DNA of 64,000 nucleotides from positions 8,054 to 72,053 of the forward strand of contig CAXTBC010000010.1 of NCBI GenBank assembly GCA_964242595.1. Reading direction: 5' to 3'. The translations under genes were made by a program, and so were the position numbers. Shown in pieces: positions 17,342-26,101 of the stretch (position 1 is its first letter; the number at the start of each line of letters is the position of its first letter). The notes under the pieces are model-generated. The model did not search any database. It saw only the letters and a list, made by a program, of their open reading frames with translations, and was not told where the DNA came from. Source of the DNA: BOG-908 sp964242595 (GTDB lineage Bacteria > Pseudomonadota > Alphaproteobacteria > Acetobacterales > Acetobacteraceae).

Positions 17342-18394
17342 TCACCTGATCACCCGCAGCATCGGCCGCTCTGCCGCGCCCAACGCCCGGAAACACTGCA
17401 GGTAGTCCTCTGCCATCCGCCGTGCCGTGAACCGCTCCTCGAACCGCTGGCGCACCCGCGCGCGAGACAGGCTGGGCAGGCGGTTGACCGCCGCGATGGC
17501 ACTCGTCTCGTCTTCCACGATGAATCCGGTCAGCCCGTCTTCCACGATCTCGGGCACCGATCCGCGGTTGAAGGCGATGACCGGCGTGCCGCAGGCGATG
17601 GCCTCGATCATCACCAGGCCGAACGGTTCCGGCCAGTCGATCGGCATCAGCAACCCCACGGCGCCGGACAGGAACTCGGACTTGTCCTTGTCACCGATCT
17701 CGCCGATCATTTCCACGCCGCCGCCGGCGATCATCGGGCTGATAACGTTGTCGAAATACTCCTGGTCCGCCCGATCCACCTTTGCGGCCATCTTCAGCGG
17801 GATGCCGGCCGCACGCGCGATGCGTATGGCGCGGTCCGGCCGCTTCTCCGGCGCGATCCGGCCCAGGAAGGCGAGGTAGGAGGGCGTCGTCTCGCGCGGC
17901 GTCAGCAGGGTCTCCGGTAGGCCGTGCAGCACGGTCGCCACGTAGTTGGCCTGCGGCAGCGGCCGGCGCTGGGAGTTGCTGATGGAGACGACGGGCGCCT
18001 GCGAAAAGGTGTTGAACACCGGCTGCAGCTCCGGCAGGTCCAGCCGGCCGTGCAGCGTGGTGACGAACGGCGTCTTCTGGCGGGAGAACAGGCTGAATGG
18101 CCAGTAGTCCATGTGGAAGTGCAGGACGTCGAAATCGGCCGCCTGCTTGCAAACATCCTCCATCAGCAGCATGTGCGGCGCGATCGGGTCACGGATCGAC
18201 TTGTCCAGCCGCAGCGCGCGCGGCCAGACCGGATGAAGGCGGGCGGACGTGACGGAATCGCCGCTGGCAAACAGGGTAACCTCGTGGCCTTCGGCCACCA
18301 GTTCCTCGGTCAGGAAGGAGACGACGCGCTCGGTGCCGCCATACAACTTCGGCGGCACAGCCTCGTGCAGGGGGGCGATCTGGGCAATACGCAT
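17342..18394 (-). CDS. glycosyltransferase family 4 protein
   Basis: 350 residues. The N-terminal Rossmann half opens MRIAQIAPLHEAVPPKLYGG with the loop GGTERVVSFL, typical of GT-B retaining transferases. The C-terminal half contains FLGRIAPEKRPDRAI and the nucleotide-sugar site PEPFGLVMIEAIACGTPVIA (E-x7-E motif) followed by GSVPEIVEDGLTGFIV. It is cytoplasmic or loosely membrane-bound. Donor and acceptor are unknown. It ends very close to the family A pair that separates it from the P450. Confidence 0.93.
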   Translation of the reverse strand: MRIAQIAPLHEAVPPKLYGGTERVVSFLTEELVAEGHEVTLFASGDSVTSARLHPVWPRALRLDKSIRDPIAPHMLLMEDVCKQAADFDVLHFHMDYWPFSLFSRQKTPFVTTLHGRLDLPELQPVFNTFSQAPVVSISNSQRRPLPQANYVATVLHGLPETLLTPRETTPSYLAFLGRIAPEKRPDRAIRIARAAGIPLKMAAKVDRADQEYFDNVISPMIAGGGVEMIGEIGDKDKSEFLSGAVGLLMPIDWPEPFGLVMIEAIACGTPVIAFNRGSVPEIVEDGLTGFIVEDETSAIAAVNRLPSLSRARVRQRFEERFTARRMAEDYLQCFRALGAAERPMLRVIR

Positions 18395-18468
18395 CGTCGG
18401 TCTCCGCTACGTTCGAGAGAGTAAACTCGCATTGGCAACGGTGGTTGCGCTGTGCAGCAAGCCGGGCC

Positions 18469-18522
18469 AGGCCTTCTCTTTCGGGAAAAAGAAACAAAGA
18501 GCTTCCATCTGCGCTGTCGCGG
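18469..18522. repeat. family A repeat, unit A6
   Basis: AGGCCTTCTCTTTCGGGAAA, AGAAACAAAGAGCTTC and the associated GCTGTCGCGG block. It lies in the divergent gap between the GT4 gene and the lipoprotein gene. Confidence 0.75.
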
Positions 18523-18563
18523 TCCTGTCCCGCGTATCCTACACCGTGAGCCGAGGAGACGAC

Positions 18564-18902
18564 ATGAACCGCCGCATTGCCCTCCTGCTCACCTTGGCCC
18601 CGCTGGCCGCCTGCGTCGGCACTCCTGGGCCGGTCTGCCTGGCCAGCTACCAAATCAGGCGCACCGAGGTGCCGGACGACAGCACCATCCTCTTTGTCAT
18701 GCAGGACAGCACGGTGTACCGGAACCACCTGGTCGCACCCTGCGCGGGCCTCGCCCAGGACACACGCGGCTTCACCTACGCGCCGACCGACCCGGGGAAC
18801 GACACGCTGTGTTCCAACCTGGTGATCCTCCACGCCAACACGCTGCAGAATACCTGCCTGCTCGGCACGTTCGAGAAGCTTTCGCCCCGGCCCGGCCGAT
18901 GA
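18564..18902 (+). CDS. small predicted lipoprotein, function unknown
   Basis: 112 residues. The ATG at 18564 has GAGGAG 5-6 nt upstream. A hydrophobic signal (IALLLTLAPLAAC) ends in a lipobox with Cys17, so the mature protein of about 96 residues should be lipid-anchored. Four more Cys occur in the mature part (VCLAS, PCAG, LCSN, TCLL), which could form two disulfides. No known family was recognised. Its stop overlaps the next start (ATGA), so it is translationally coupled to the DUF72 gene. Confidence 0.8.
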   Translation: MNRRIALLLTLAPLAACVGTPGPVCLASYQIRRTEVPDDSTILFVMQDSTVYRNHLVAPCAGLAQDTRGFTYAPTDPGNDTLCSNLVILHANTLQNTCLLGTFEKLSPRPGR

Positions 18903-19705
18903 CGCAGCTCGCCCGACCCATCCGCATCGGCATCGGCGGCTGGACGTTCGCGCCCTGGCGTGGGCGCTTTTTTCCGCCCGGCCTGCCGCACGCCCAGGAG
19001 CTGGGCTATGCCAGCGCGCGCCTCTCCGCCATCGAGATTAACGGCACGTTCTACCGCCACCAGAGCCCGGCCAGCTTCGCCGCCTGGCGCGACGCCACGC
19101 CGGAAGATTTCGTGTTCACCCTCAAGGCGCACCGCGCCACTACACAGGGGCGCGAGATCGCGGCCGCCGGTCCGGCCATCGCCCGCTTCATCGAGTCCGG
19201 CCTGACGGAGCTGGGGCCCAAGCTGGGGCCGATCCTGTGGCAGTTCGCACCCACCAAGCGGTTCGACGCCGCTGCGATGGAGCTGTTCCTGGCCATGCTG
19301 CCCTCCAGCCAGGACGGCCTGGTCCTCCGCCACGCCGTCGAGGCGCGGCACGCAAGCTTCCTCGACTCCGCCTGGCCCGAACTCGCCCGCCGCTACGGCG
19401 TGGCCGTCGCGATCATCGACAGCGACAAGCAGGCACTGCGCGGCGACGTGACGGCCGATTTCGTCTACGCGCGGCTGCAGCGCAACCAGGCAGACACGCC
19501 TGAGGGCTACCCAGCCGAGGCGCTGGACGCCTGGGCAAGCCGGTTGCAGGCGTGGTCGCGCGGCGACGAGGTGCCCGACCTGCAGCGGAGCCTGCCTGCG
19601 CCAGCCAAACCGCGCAAATGCTTCGCGTTCTTCATCAGCGGCGACAAGGAGCGCGCGCCGGACGCGGCCCAGGCGATGCTGCGCCGTCTGAATGTTGACT
19701 GCTAG
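18899..19705 (+). CDS. DUF72 family protein (YecE-like)
   Basis: 268 residues. Family features are the opening RIGIGGWTFAPWRGRFFP, the segment SAIEINGTFYRHQSPASFAAW, FTLKAHRATTQ, LGPKLGPILWQF and a C-terminal FAFFISGDKERAPDAAQ. DUF72 proteins adopt a TIM-barrel fold; their activity is unknown. The start ATG at 18899 overlaps the lipoprotein stop by 4 nt. An upstream in-frame extension to 18452 passes through a family A repeat and the lipoprotein gene and is not credible. Confidence 0.93.
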   Translation: MTQLARPIRIGIGGWTFAPWRGRFFPPGLPHAQELGYASARLSAIEINGTFYRHQSPASFAAWRDATPEDFVFTLKAHRATTQGREIAAAGPAIARFIESGLTELGPKLGPILWQFAPTKRFDAAAMELFLAMLPSSQDGLVLRHAVEARHASFLDSAWPELARRYGVAVAIIDSDKQALRGDVTADFVYARLQRNQADTPEGYPAEALDAWASRLQAWSRGDEVPDLQRSLPAPAKPRKCFAFFISGDKERAPDAAQAMLRRLNVDC

Positions 19706-20070
19706 ATAGCCGGGTTCTGCCCCAACCGTCGTGCGCAACACGCATTCGCGTGACGGGCCGTGCGCCCTTGGCGCCGTCTGTTCGAGGTTCTCAACAAGCA
19801 GGATTCAAAAATTATGGTCAGCGTGCCGCTTACATTGACGTTGTGGGTTCAAGCCTGCGTTGCCGAAAGCAGAGCCCCTGACGTCCTGAAAGCCAACACT
19901 CCAGCCACTCGTGTGAAACCTGTTTTACAAACGTTCTAAACAGATGGGTGTTTGGGGCCTCAAGACCCCAGCGGGGCTTGGGGGAGAGCCCCATCTTTGC
20001 CTATCGCCGCTTGCTCGTCGACGACTGCCGACTACGGAGCTTCTCTGGCAGGTCTAAGCCACCAGCGCGG
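19706..20070. other. intergenic region between convergent genes
   Basis: No gene was found. The only recognised structure is the half-length family B repeat at 19918-20000. Confidence 0.6.
19918..20000. repeat. family B repeat, copy B2 (half unit)
   Basis: ACCTGTTTTACAAACGTTCT, AAACAGATGGGTG, TTGGGGCCTCAAGACCCC and GAGAGCCCCAT match the right half of the unit. It lies at a convergent junction. Confidence 0.75.
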
Positions 20071-21021
20071 CTAGAACCTTTGCGAAAGTCCAGCGTAGGC
20101 CATCAGGTTCGGTGTGTCGCGGTTCAGCCCGACGCTCCCGCCGAGGTCCAACTGCAGGGTAGCCGTCAACGCGTACGCGACGGCAGTATCGTAGGCATAT
20201 TCCGGCGGCTTGCGCGCATCGGTGCCCAGCGCGGAGTAAAGCTCGCCGTAGACCGTGAAGCTCTTGCCGATCGGGTGCGAGATGTTCACCAGCTGGGTGA
20301 AGTTGAAGTGGTGCCCGGCATCGGCCGTGTTGGCCAGCACGTCGATTTCCGACATGACGAGGAGGGTGAAGCTCCAAGGCAGCGGAAAGCTTACAGGCGC
20401 GATGATGCCGCCATCGGTGTGGCCGTCGCCGATCGCCTGTGCCGCGGTCGGTATCTTGACATAGGGGATCAGCGCCATCGCGACGCCGCCTTCGTTGCCG
20501 AACAGGTTCAGCTTCGCGCGTAGCGTCAGGTCTCCGACCCCCTGGACGGGCTGGGCCGCCCCGCCCGGGACGGGGTGGCTGACCTGCAGCCACTCGTAGC
20601 CGCCGAACTGCACTTCCAGGTCGAGGCTGTTCGTCACGCCGACCTTCACCGTCGGGTCGAACGCCGTGTAGAGCCGCGAACTCGAGCCGCCGACGTTGGA
20701 ATGCGTGTAGTTGACCAAATCTGTTTCGTATTGAAACTGTCCGGCGTCCACGGTTATCGGCGAGTTGGACCTGGTGGGACGGTCCGTTGCGAAGGCACGC
20801 AGCTGGCCGTCCGGAGTCGGGTCGAACAAGGTGTAGCCGTCCTTGTCCGGTGCCGATGGTGTTGGCCCGAGGTTCACCTGAGGGGCCACCTCCTGTGTTG
20901 CGGCGGGCCGCACGGCAGCCAGCCAGGCGAGGATGCAGCAACTGGCCAGCTTCGCTGCCAGGCGCACGGCTTGGATCGCCAGCCGTGGAGTGACGCACGT
21001 GAACGTGTGGACGCCCGTCAT
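20071..21021 (-). CDS. outer-membrane protein of the phenol-degradation MetA / transporter type
   Basis: 316 residues from the ATG at 21021, with a signal peptide ending near the Ala-rich AAVRPAATQ. Upstream in-frame starts add 48 residues without export features and are rejected. The mature part consists of alternating amphipathic strands (VGVTNSLDLEVQFGGYEW, GVGDLTLRAKLNLFG, ALIPYVKIPTA), ending in an aromatic residue (LSQRF) as outer-membrane barrels do. This pattern fits the Phenol_MetA_deg/transporter family. The cargo is unknown. The gene stands alone. Confidence 0.7.
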   Translation of the reverse strand: MTGVHTFTCVTPRLAIQAVRLAAKLASCCILAWLAAVRPAATQEVAPQVNLGPTPSAPDKDGYTLFDPTPDGQLRAFATDRPTRSNSPITVDAGQFQYETDLVNYTHSNVGGSSSRLYTAFDPTVKVGVTNSLDLEVQFGGYEWLQVSHPVPGGAAQPVQGVGDLTLRAKLNLFGNEGGVAMALIPYVKIPTAAQAIGDGHTDGGIIAPVSFPLPWSFTLLVMSEIDVLANTADAGHHFNFTQLVNISHPIGKSFTVYGELYSALGTDARKPPEYAYDTAVAYALTATLQLDLGGSVGLNRDTPNLMAYAGLSQRF

Positions 21022-21260
21022 GCCGGCTGCAGGAAGATGCTGCGCTTCGGGTCGGAGGTGAGAGCTTATAAAAGAGACAAAATGACAGTAGTCGGAAACG
21101 CCTGGCAGCGCAGTGGGCCTGCGCGTAACCGATCCTCCTGGCGCGTGTGCATCATGTAACCCCACGAGCGTTCCTCGATCAGCTTGGACTGCCCAACCAT
21201 GACCGGCGGCCGGGCAAGTCGGTGCAAGCTTTCTCGACCAGTCAGCGGCCGTTCACAAGA

Positions 21261-21884
21261 TCACGAGCTGTTCTCGCCTTGCCCGGTCCGCAACGCCGTT
21301 GCCACCTCCAACATCCTGCGCGCCTGGTGCTGCGCGGCGTTCAGGTCCTCCTTCCTCGGCGGCTTGTTGTCGGCACCGACCACTGCCGAGGCCCCGTAAG
21401 GCGATCCCGCCTCGAGCATCGACTCGTCGGTGTACCCCGTCGGCACGATGATCATGCCGAGATGCGCCATCGGCGCGTAGAGCGACATGGTGACCACCTC
21501 GCTGCCGCCATGCGGCCAGGAGACCGTGGCGAGCGCACCGCCCACCTTCCCGGCGAGTTCGCCCTTCTTCCACTGCGGCCCTAGCTGGTCGATGAACGCC
21601 TTCAGCTCGGTCGCCATCGCGCCGAAGTAGCAGGGCGTCCCGAACAGGATCGCGTCCGCCCACTTGGCATCCTCGCTTGTCGGTTCAGGGTAGAGGCTGT
21701 TCATGCGCCGGGCGTTCTCGGTCCAGCCGTCGGACTTGGCCATCACGTCCGGCCCGACCACCTCGCGCGCCCTGCGGACGCGCACCTCGGCGCCGGCCGA
21801 GAGCGCGGCGGCGGCGGCGGCGGCGGCCAGGCTCTCGGTCGAGCCGGTCCGGGAGTAGAAGACGACCAGGAATTTCAAAGGCAT
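21261..21884 (-). CDS. wrbA: flavodoxin-like NAD(P)H:quinone oxidoreductase, WrbA type
   Basis: 207 residues. The ATG at 21884 is chosen because of a strong AAGGAGGG site 8 nt upstream; a longer frame starting at 22067 lacks support. FMN-binding phosphate loop: YSRTGSTESLA. Second flavin loop: GTPCYFGAMATELKAFIDQ. Third: SWPHGGSE, followed by VPTGYTDESM. WrbA reduces quinones by two electrons using NAD(P)H, protecting against redox cycling. It is cytoplasmic and usually tetrameric. Confidence 0.93.
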   Translation of the reverse strand: MPLKFLVVFYSRTGSTESLAAAAAAAALSAGAEVRVRRAREVVGPDVMAKSDGWTENARRMNSLYPEPTSEDAKWADAILFGTPCYFGAMATELKAFIDQLGPQWKKGELAGKVGGALATVSWPHGGSEVVTMSLYAPMAHLGMIIVPTGYTDESMLEAGSPYGASAVVGADNKPPRKEDLNAAQHQARRMLEVATALRTGQGENSS

Positions 21885-22316
21885 CAGACAGACCCTCCTT
21901 CCCCGCTGCGCCCGTGCGGCAATTGCCTGCGAGGCGGAGGGCGAAGCGAATGAGGTGCCGAATGGGCCTGTGCCAAGGTGAAAGCAAACAGGCGCTAGAT
22001 ACGTGAGCACGGCCGCCACCGCCGCCATGGGGGTCGCCCCAATCGGAACCTCTCCGCGCGTCGACATCTTGAGAGGCGGTCAGCCGTCGTGCGCTGTCGT
22101 GCACGTCACGCCATGTCTTGGACATCGCGATGCAACCGGGCTAGCAGCAGGCTGCCTGTCTGTAGGAAACAGATGGGAGTCTGGGGCCTCAAGGCCCTGT
22201 GGCGGCCGCAGGGCGCCGTCGGTCCAAGCCCCTGCGTCGGGGCAGAGCCTCATGCTTGCTTACAGTTTAAGGTTGTCCGACCATCACCACAGAAACTACT
22301 TTTGAAGCCTTCCTGG
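21885..22316. other. divergent intergenic region with a family B repeat
   Basis: It contains the wrbA ribosome-binding site and probably promoters for both neighbours. The family B copy B3 is the only one of the seven main copies not located between convergent genes. No gene was seen. Confidence 0.5.
22168..22263. repeat. family B repeat, copy B3
   Basis: AACAGATGGGAGTCTGGGGC, CTCAAGGCC, GTCGGGGCAGAGCC and CATGCTTGCTTAC match the family. The centre is changed (GGCGGCCGCAGGGCGCCG). Confidence 0.75.
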
Positions 22317-22799
22317 ATGCCCAGCAAAAGCGTCATCGGCTTGATCTCCGACACGCATGGGCTTCTCCGGCCCGAGGCGCTCGATCACCTGAAAGGTAGC
22401 GACGTCATCGTCCACGCGGGCGACGTCGGCCACCCGGACATCATCGTCGAACTTGCCCGCCTGGCGCCCGTCGTCGCAATCCGCGGCAACGTCGATAAAG
22501 GAGCCTGGGCGCAATCGCTTCGGGAAACCGAGATGCTCGAGGTTGACGAAGCCACGACCGTCTACGTGCTTCACAATATCGGGGATCTCGACCTTGATCC
22601 CGCGACAGCGGGATTTCACGTCGTCGTCTCCGGCCACACGCACAAACCGGGGTTCTTCCGAAAAGACCGGGTGCTGTACGTAAACCCCGGCAGCGCCGGT
22701 CCGCGCCGCTTCTCGCTGCCCATCTCCGTCGGGCGCCTTCTTGTAGAAGCCGGCGAAGTGTCAGTCGACTTGATGCAAATCGAGCCGAAATCCCGATAG
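22317..22799 (+). CDS. calcineurin-like metallophosphoesterase, YfcE/MJ0936 type
   Basis: 160 residues, normal for this small phosphodiesterase family. Metal-binding motifs appear in order: ISDTHGL (Asp and His), VHAGDVG, IRGNVD, and VVSGHTHKPG, followed by VNPGSAGPRR. The two-metal site hydrolyses phosphodiesters; the physiological substrate is unknown. The ATG at 22317 is the first that leaves a standard N-terminus (MPSKSVIGLISDTHG). Confidence 0.95.
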   Translation: MPSKSVIGLISDTHGLLRPEALDHLKGSDVIVHAGDVGHPDIIVELARLAPVVAIRGNVDKGAWAQSLRETEMLEVDEATTVYVLHNIGDLDLDPATAGFHVVVSGHTHKPGFFRKDRVLYVNPGSAGPRRFSLPISVGRLLVEAGEVSVDLMQIEPKSR

Positions 22800-23307
22800 G
22801 TGAAGTCAGCTCCTCTGCCACGCACGAAAGTCTTGCTCTCGCCGAGTCGATTTGAAGTGTTCGAACGTGATCCATCCGGTCGGATGGAAGTCTTGTTGTT
22901 CTTGAAGCCAAGTTCGATTTTCCAGGCTGAGAGGCTCCATCCCCGGCGCCCCGAGCTTGAGCTAGAGCGATCCTGTCTTGACTGGGGGTCGCGTTCGTCT
23001 TTCCGGCAGCGCTCCGCTGGTGCGATCGGTTCATGGCCTACTTAGATGCTGGCGAGCCGGCCCGAGACGTCGGCGGCACTGTCTAGCAGTTCGGACAACG
23101 CCAATGCGCAACTACCGCATCGCCTCATACCGCCGCTCAGAGTGATCGCGCCTCGCCGCCGGTCAGGTGGAAGCCGACTGCAGATTGGCAAACTCGATCA
23201 TGAATGAATTCCCTTACAGCCTAGGAAGGACAGAACCGCGACAGCACAGTCAAAAGTTTTTTGCTTCTTTTTTTTAAAAAAGAAGGCCTTCCTTGTCTTC
23301 CCTCCAA
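22800..23307. other. gene-free region before the ssu operon end
   Basis: An 81-codon open frame at 22800-23045 has no family match and weak codon bias. RFMAYLDAGEPARDVGG near 23025 faintly resembles a transposase helix-turn-helix but is too short to claim. The family A unit at 23237-23294 is the only clear element. Confidence 0.45.
23237..23294. repeat. family A repeat, unit A7
   Basis: CGCGACAGCACAGTCAAAAG, TTTTTTGCTTC and the pairing AAAAAAGAAGGCC. It is a single unit between convergent genes. Confidence 0.85.
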
Positions 23308-24111
23308 TCACCTTCCCAAAATCCGCCCCAACACCGCCGCCTCCACCTCCGCCAAAGCCGCCCCCGGCCGCCGCGGCCGCGGCAGATCAACCCGTACATC
23401 CATCGCCACCCCGCCATCCTCGATCAGCAATATGCGGTCTGCCAGAGTCGCCGCCTCGGCCACGTCGTGCGTCACCAGCACCGCCGTGAAACCCGCCTTC
23501 AGCCACACCGCCTCCACCAGCGCCTGCATCTCCAGCCGTGTCAGCGCGTCCAGCGCGCCCAGCGGCTCGTCCAGCAGCACCAGACGCGGGTCGGCCGCCA
23601 GCGCGCGCGCCAGCGCTACACGCTGGCGCTGCCCGCCGGAGAGCACGCGCGGCCACTCGCCTGCGCGGTCGGCCAGGCCCACCGCCTCCAGCGCCGCCTC
23701 GGCGCGCGGGCGCGCCGCCCGCGGCAATCCCAGCGCCACGTTGTCGAGCACCCGCCGCCACGGCAGCAGCCGGCCGTCCTGGAACATGATCCGCACGCTG
23801 GCCGCCGCCGCCTTCGGGGTCGCCCCGCCCAGCAGCACCCGCCCGCCATCCGGCTGGTCCAGCCCGGCCAGCATGCGCAGCAGCGTGCTCTTGCCCGATC
23901 CGCTGCGCCCCACGATGGCCACGAACTCGCCCGGCGCCACCGACAGGTCCACGTCGTGCAGCACGGCTCGCGTGCCGAACCGGCGTCCCAACCCTTGCAG
24001 CTCGATGCCAAGCCCGCGCTGCGCTACGGGCAGCTGCGCCACGCGCACGCGGCTGACGGCCGGCGCGCTGCGCGCCAAGAAACTCACGCCTGGCTGAACG
24101 ACGGATGCCAT
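23308..24111 (-). CDS. ssuB: aliphatic sulfonate ABC transporter ATP-binding protein
   Basis: 267 residues from the ATG at 24111, overlapping the permease gene by 28 nt. Walker A: GRSGSGKSTLL. Q-loop in MFQDGRLLPW. Signature: LSGGQRQRVALARAL. Walker B: LVLLDEPLGALD. H-loop: VTHDVAEA. The MFQDxRLLPW sequence is typical of SsuB/TauB-type importers. It powers uptake of alkanesulfonates as a sulfur source. It is the last gene of the ssuA-ssuD-ssuC-ssuB order. Confidence 0.94.
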   Translation of the reverse strand: MASVVQPGVSFLARSAPAVSRVRVAQLPVAQRGLGIELQGLGRRFGTRAVLHDVDLSVAPGEFVAIVGRSGSGKSTLLRMLAGLDQPDGGRVLLGGATPKAAAASVRIMFQDGRLLPWRRVLDNVALGLPRAARPRAEAALEAVGLADRAGEWPRVLSGGQRQRVALARALAADPRLVLLDEPLGALDALTRLEMQALVEAVWLKAGFTAVLVTHDVAEAATLADRILLIEDGGVAMDVRVDLPRPRRPGAALAEVEAAVLGRILGR

Positions 24112-24851
24112 GCGAGCGCCCCCTTCTCGACCCGACGCGCCGCGCTGTCGATCAGCTTGCCCAGCACCGCATAGACCAGGATTCCCAGCACCACGATGTC
24201 GGTCTGCATGAACTCGCGCGCGTTCATCGTCATGAACCCGATCCCTGAGTTGCCGGCGATCGTCTCTGCCACGATCAGCGTCAGCCACATGATGCCCAGC
24301 GCGTAGCGCACACCCACCAGGATGGACGGCATCGCCCCTGGAAAGATCACCTCACGGAACAGGGCTTCCCCGCGCAGTCCCTGCACGCGCGCCATCTCCA
24401 GCAGGCCGGCATCGATCGTGCGTATGCCGTGATACGTGTTGTAGTAGATCGGAAAGAACACGCCCAGCGCCACCAGGAACACCTTGGCACTCTCGCCGAT
24501 CCCGAACCACACGATCACCAGCGGTATCAGCGCCAGATGCGGCACCATGCGCAGCATCTGCAGCGCGCTGTCGAACAGGTTCTCCGCCAGCCTGCTGATC
24601 CCGGCAGCCAGGCCGAAGCAGAACCCGAGCGAGCCGCCGATGGCGAAGCCCGCCGCCGCGCGTCCGGTCGACACCAAGGCGTCGCGCGGCAGTTCGCCAG
24701 ACCGCAGCAGCCGCCACCCCGCCAGCAAAACCGCGTGCGGGGCAGGCAACTTGCGTGCCGGGACCAGGCCGGATGCGGTCAGCGCTTCCCACAGTAGCAG
24801 CAGCAGCACCGGCACCAGCCACGGCGCCAGGCTGCTTGCAACGCGCTTCAA
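24084..24851 (-). CDS. ssuC: aliphatic sulfonate ABC transporter permease
   Basis: 255 residues from a TTG at 24851 that overlaps the ssuD stop (TTGA); no ATG or GTG start is better placed. About six membrane helices, beginning LVPVLLLLLWEALTASGLVP. The EAA loop region is EMARVQGLRGEALFREVIFP, which contacts the ATPase. The C-terminal part MNAREFMQTDIVVLGILVYA matches SsuC. Translation is probably coupled to both neighbours. Confidence 0.93.
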   Translation of the reverse strand: MKRVASSLAPWLVPVLLLLLWEALTASGLVPARKLPAPHAVLLAGWRLLRSGELPRDALVSTGRAAAGFAIGGSLGFCFGLAAGISRLAENLFDSALQMLRMVPHLALIPLVIVWFGIGESAKVFLVALGVFFPIYYNTYHGIRTIDAGLLEMARVQGLRGEALFREVIFPGAMPSILVGVRYALGIMWLTLIVAETIAGNSGIGFMTMNAREFMQTDIVVLGILVYAVLGKLIDSAARRVEKGALAWHPSFSQA

Positions 24852-25996
24852 GAAGCGGCCGCCATCGTCGGCAGCCGCTCGTTGGCGATGATCTCGCCGA
24901 ACGGCCCGTTCAGCGCCACCGCTGGCGCCGCGCCACCCTTGGCGTGCGACAGCGGCAGCAGCGGGAACAGCAGCTCGGCCACCCGGTACGCCTCTTCCAG
25001 ATGCGGGTATCCGGACAGGATGAAGCTCTCCACGCCCAGCTCGCGATACTCCAGCAGCCGTGCCGCCACCGTCTGCGGGTCTCCCACCAGTGCCGTGCCC
25101 GCCCCGCCGCGCACCAGGCCCACGCCGGCCCACAAATCGGGGCTGATCTCCAGCTTGGCGCGGCTGCCGCCGTGCAAGGCCGCCATCCGCTGCTGCCCCA
25201 CGCTGTCGTAACGCGCGAACACCTTCTGGGCGTCGGCCACCACCTTGTCGTCCACGTAGCGGATCAGGTCGTTGGCGGCCGCCCACGCCGCTTCGCGCGT
25301 CTCGCGTACCACTACATGCAGCCGCAGCCCGAACTTGAACGTACGCCCACGCCGCGCCGCCGCCTCGCGCGCCACCGCAATCTTCGCCGCCACGTCGGCC
25401 GGCGGCTCGCCCCAGGTTAGGTACACGTCGCACTGCTCGGCCGCCACCTCGATGCCGGCCGGCGAGGAGCCGCCGAACCACAGCGGCGGGTACGGCGTCT
25501 GCACCGGCGGGTAGTTCAGCCGCGCATCCTCTACTTGTACGTGCTTGCCGTTGAAGTTCACCGCCTCGCCGCTCATCACCCTGCGCCACACCTGCAGGAA
25601 CTCGTCCGTCAGCTCGTAGCGCGCGTCGTGGGACAGGAACTGCCCGTCCCCCTTCAGCTCGACCGGGTCACCGCCCGTCACCACGTTGATCAGCAGGCGC
25701 CCGTCAGTCACCCGGTCCAACGCCGCGGCCATCCTGGCGCCCAGCACCGGCGACATGATCCCCGGGCGCAGCGCGATCAGGAACCGCAACTGCCTGGTGG
25801 CCGGCGCCACCGCCGAGCCCACCACCCAGCTATCCTCGCAGGACCGCCCGGTGGGCAGCAGCATCCCCCAGTAGCCGAGCTGGTCCGCCGCCTGCGCCAC
25901 CTGGCGCATGTAGTCGAACGTCAGCGCGCGGCCGCCTGTGGCGGAGGCCAAATAGCGTCCGTCGCCGTGGGTAGGGAGGAACCATAGGACCTGCAT
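24848..25996 (-). CDS. ssuD: FMNH2-dependent alkanesulfonate monooxygenase
   Basis: 382 residues, the standard length. Luciferase-like TIM barrel: FLPTHGDGRYL, YWGMLLPTGRSCEDSW, FLIALRPGIMSPVLGARMAA, and INVVTGGDPVELKGDGQFLS are all characteristic of SsuD; the Cys in RSCEDSW is the conserved active-site Cys. It desulfonates C2-C10 alkanesulfonates to aldehyde and sulfite using reduced flavin. No ssuE flavin reductase is next to it, so the reductase must come from elsewhere. A family A hairpin separates it from ssuA. Confidence 0.96.
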   Translation of the reverse strand: MQVLWFLPTHGDGRYLASATGGRALTFDYMRQVAQAADQLGYWGMLLPTGRSCEDSWVVGSAVAPATRQLRFLIALRPGIMSPVLGARMAAALDRVTDGRLLINVVTGGDPVELKGDGQFLSHDARYELTDEFLQVWRRVMSGEAVNFNGKHVQVEDARLNYPPVQTPYPPLWFGGSSPAGIEVAAEQCDVYLTWGEPPADVAAKIAVAREAAARRGRTFKFGLRLHVVVRETREAAWAAANDLIRYVDDKVVADAQKVFARYDSVGQQRMAALHGGSRAKLEISPDLWAGVGLVRGGAGTALVGDPQTVAARLLEYRELGVESFILSGYPHLEEAYRVAELLFPLLPLSHAKGGAAPAVALNGPFGEIIANERLPTMAAAS

Positions 25997-26016
25997 GGCG
26001 GCGCTCCTTGATCAAG

Positions 26017-26077
26017 AGAAGAAAGGCCTTCTTTTCTGAAGAAAAGAAGCAAAAGACTTTTGTCTGTGCTGTCGCGG
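26017..26077. repeat. family A repeat, unit A8, inside the ssu operon
   Basis: AAGGCCTTCTTTTCTGAAGA, AAAGAAGCAAAAGACTTTTG and GCTGTCGCGG. It lies between ssuA and ssuD, so it would be transcribed in the ssu mRNA and could separate the expression of ssuA from ssuDCB. Confidence 0.85.
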
Positions 26078-26101
26078 TGCTGTTCGGCTAGCGCGTCGCC
26101 T

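Noticed and set aside
22800..23045. 81-codon open frame after the phosphoesterase
   Set aside because: No motif, no ribosome-binding site and weak codon bias.
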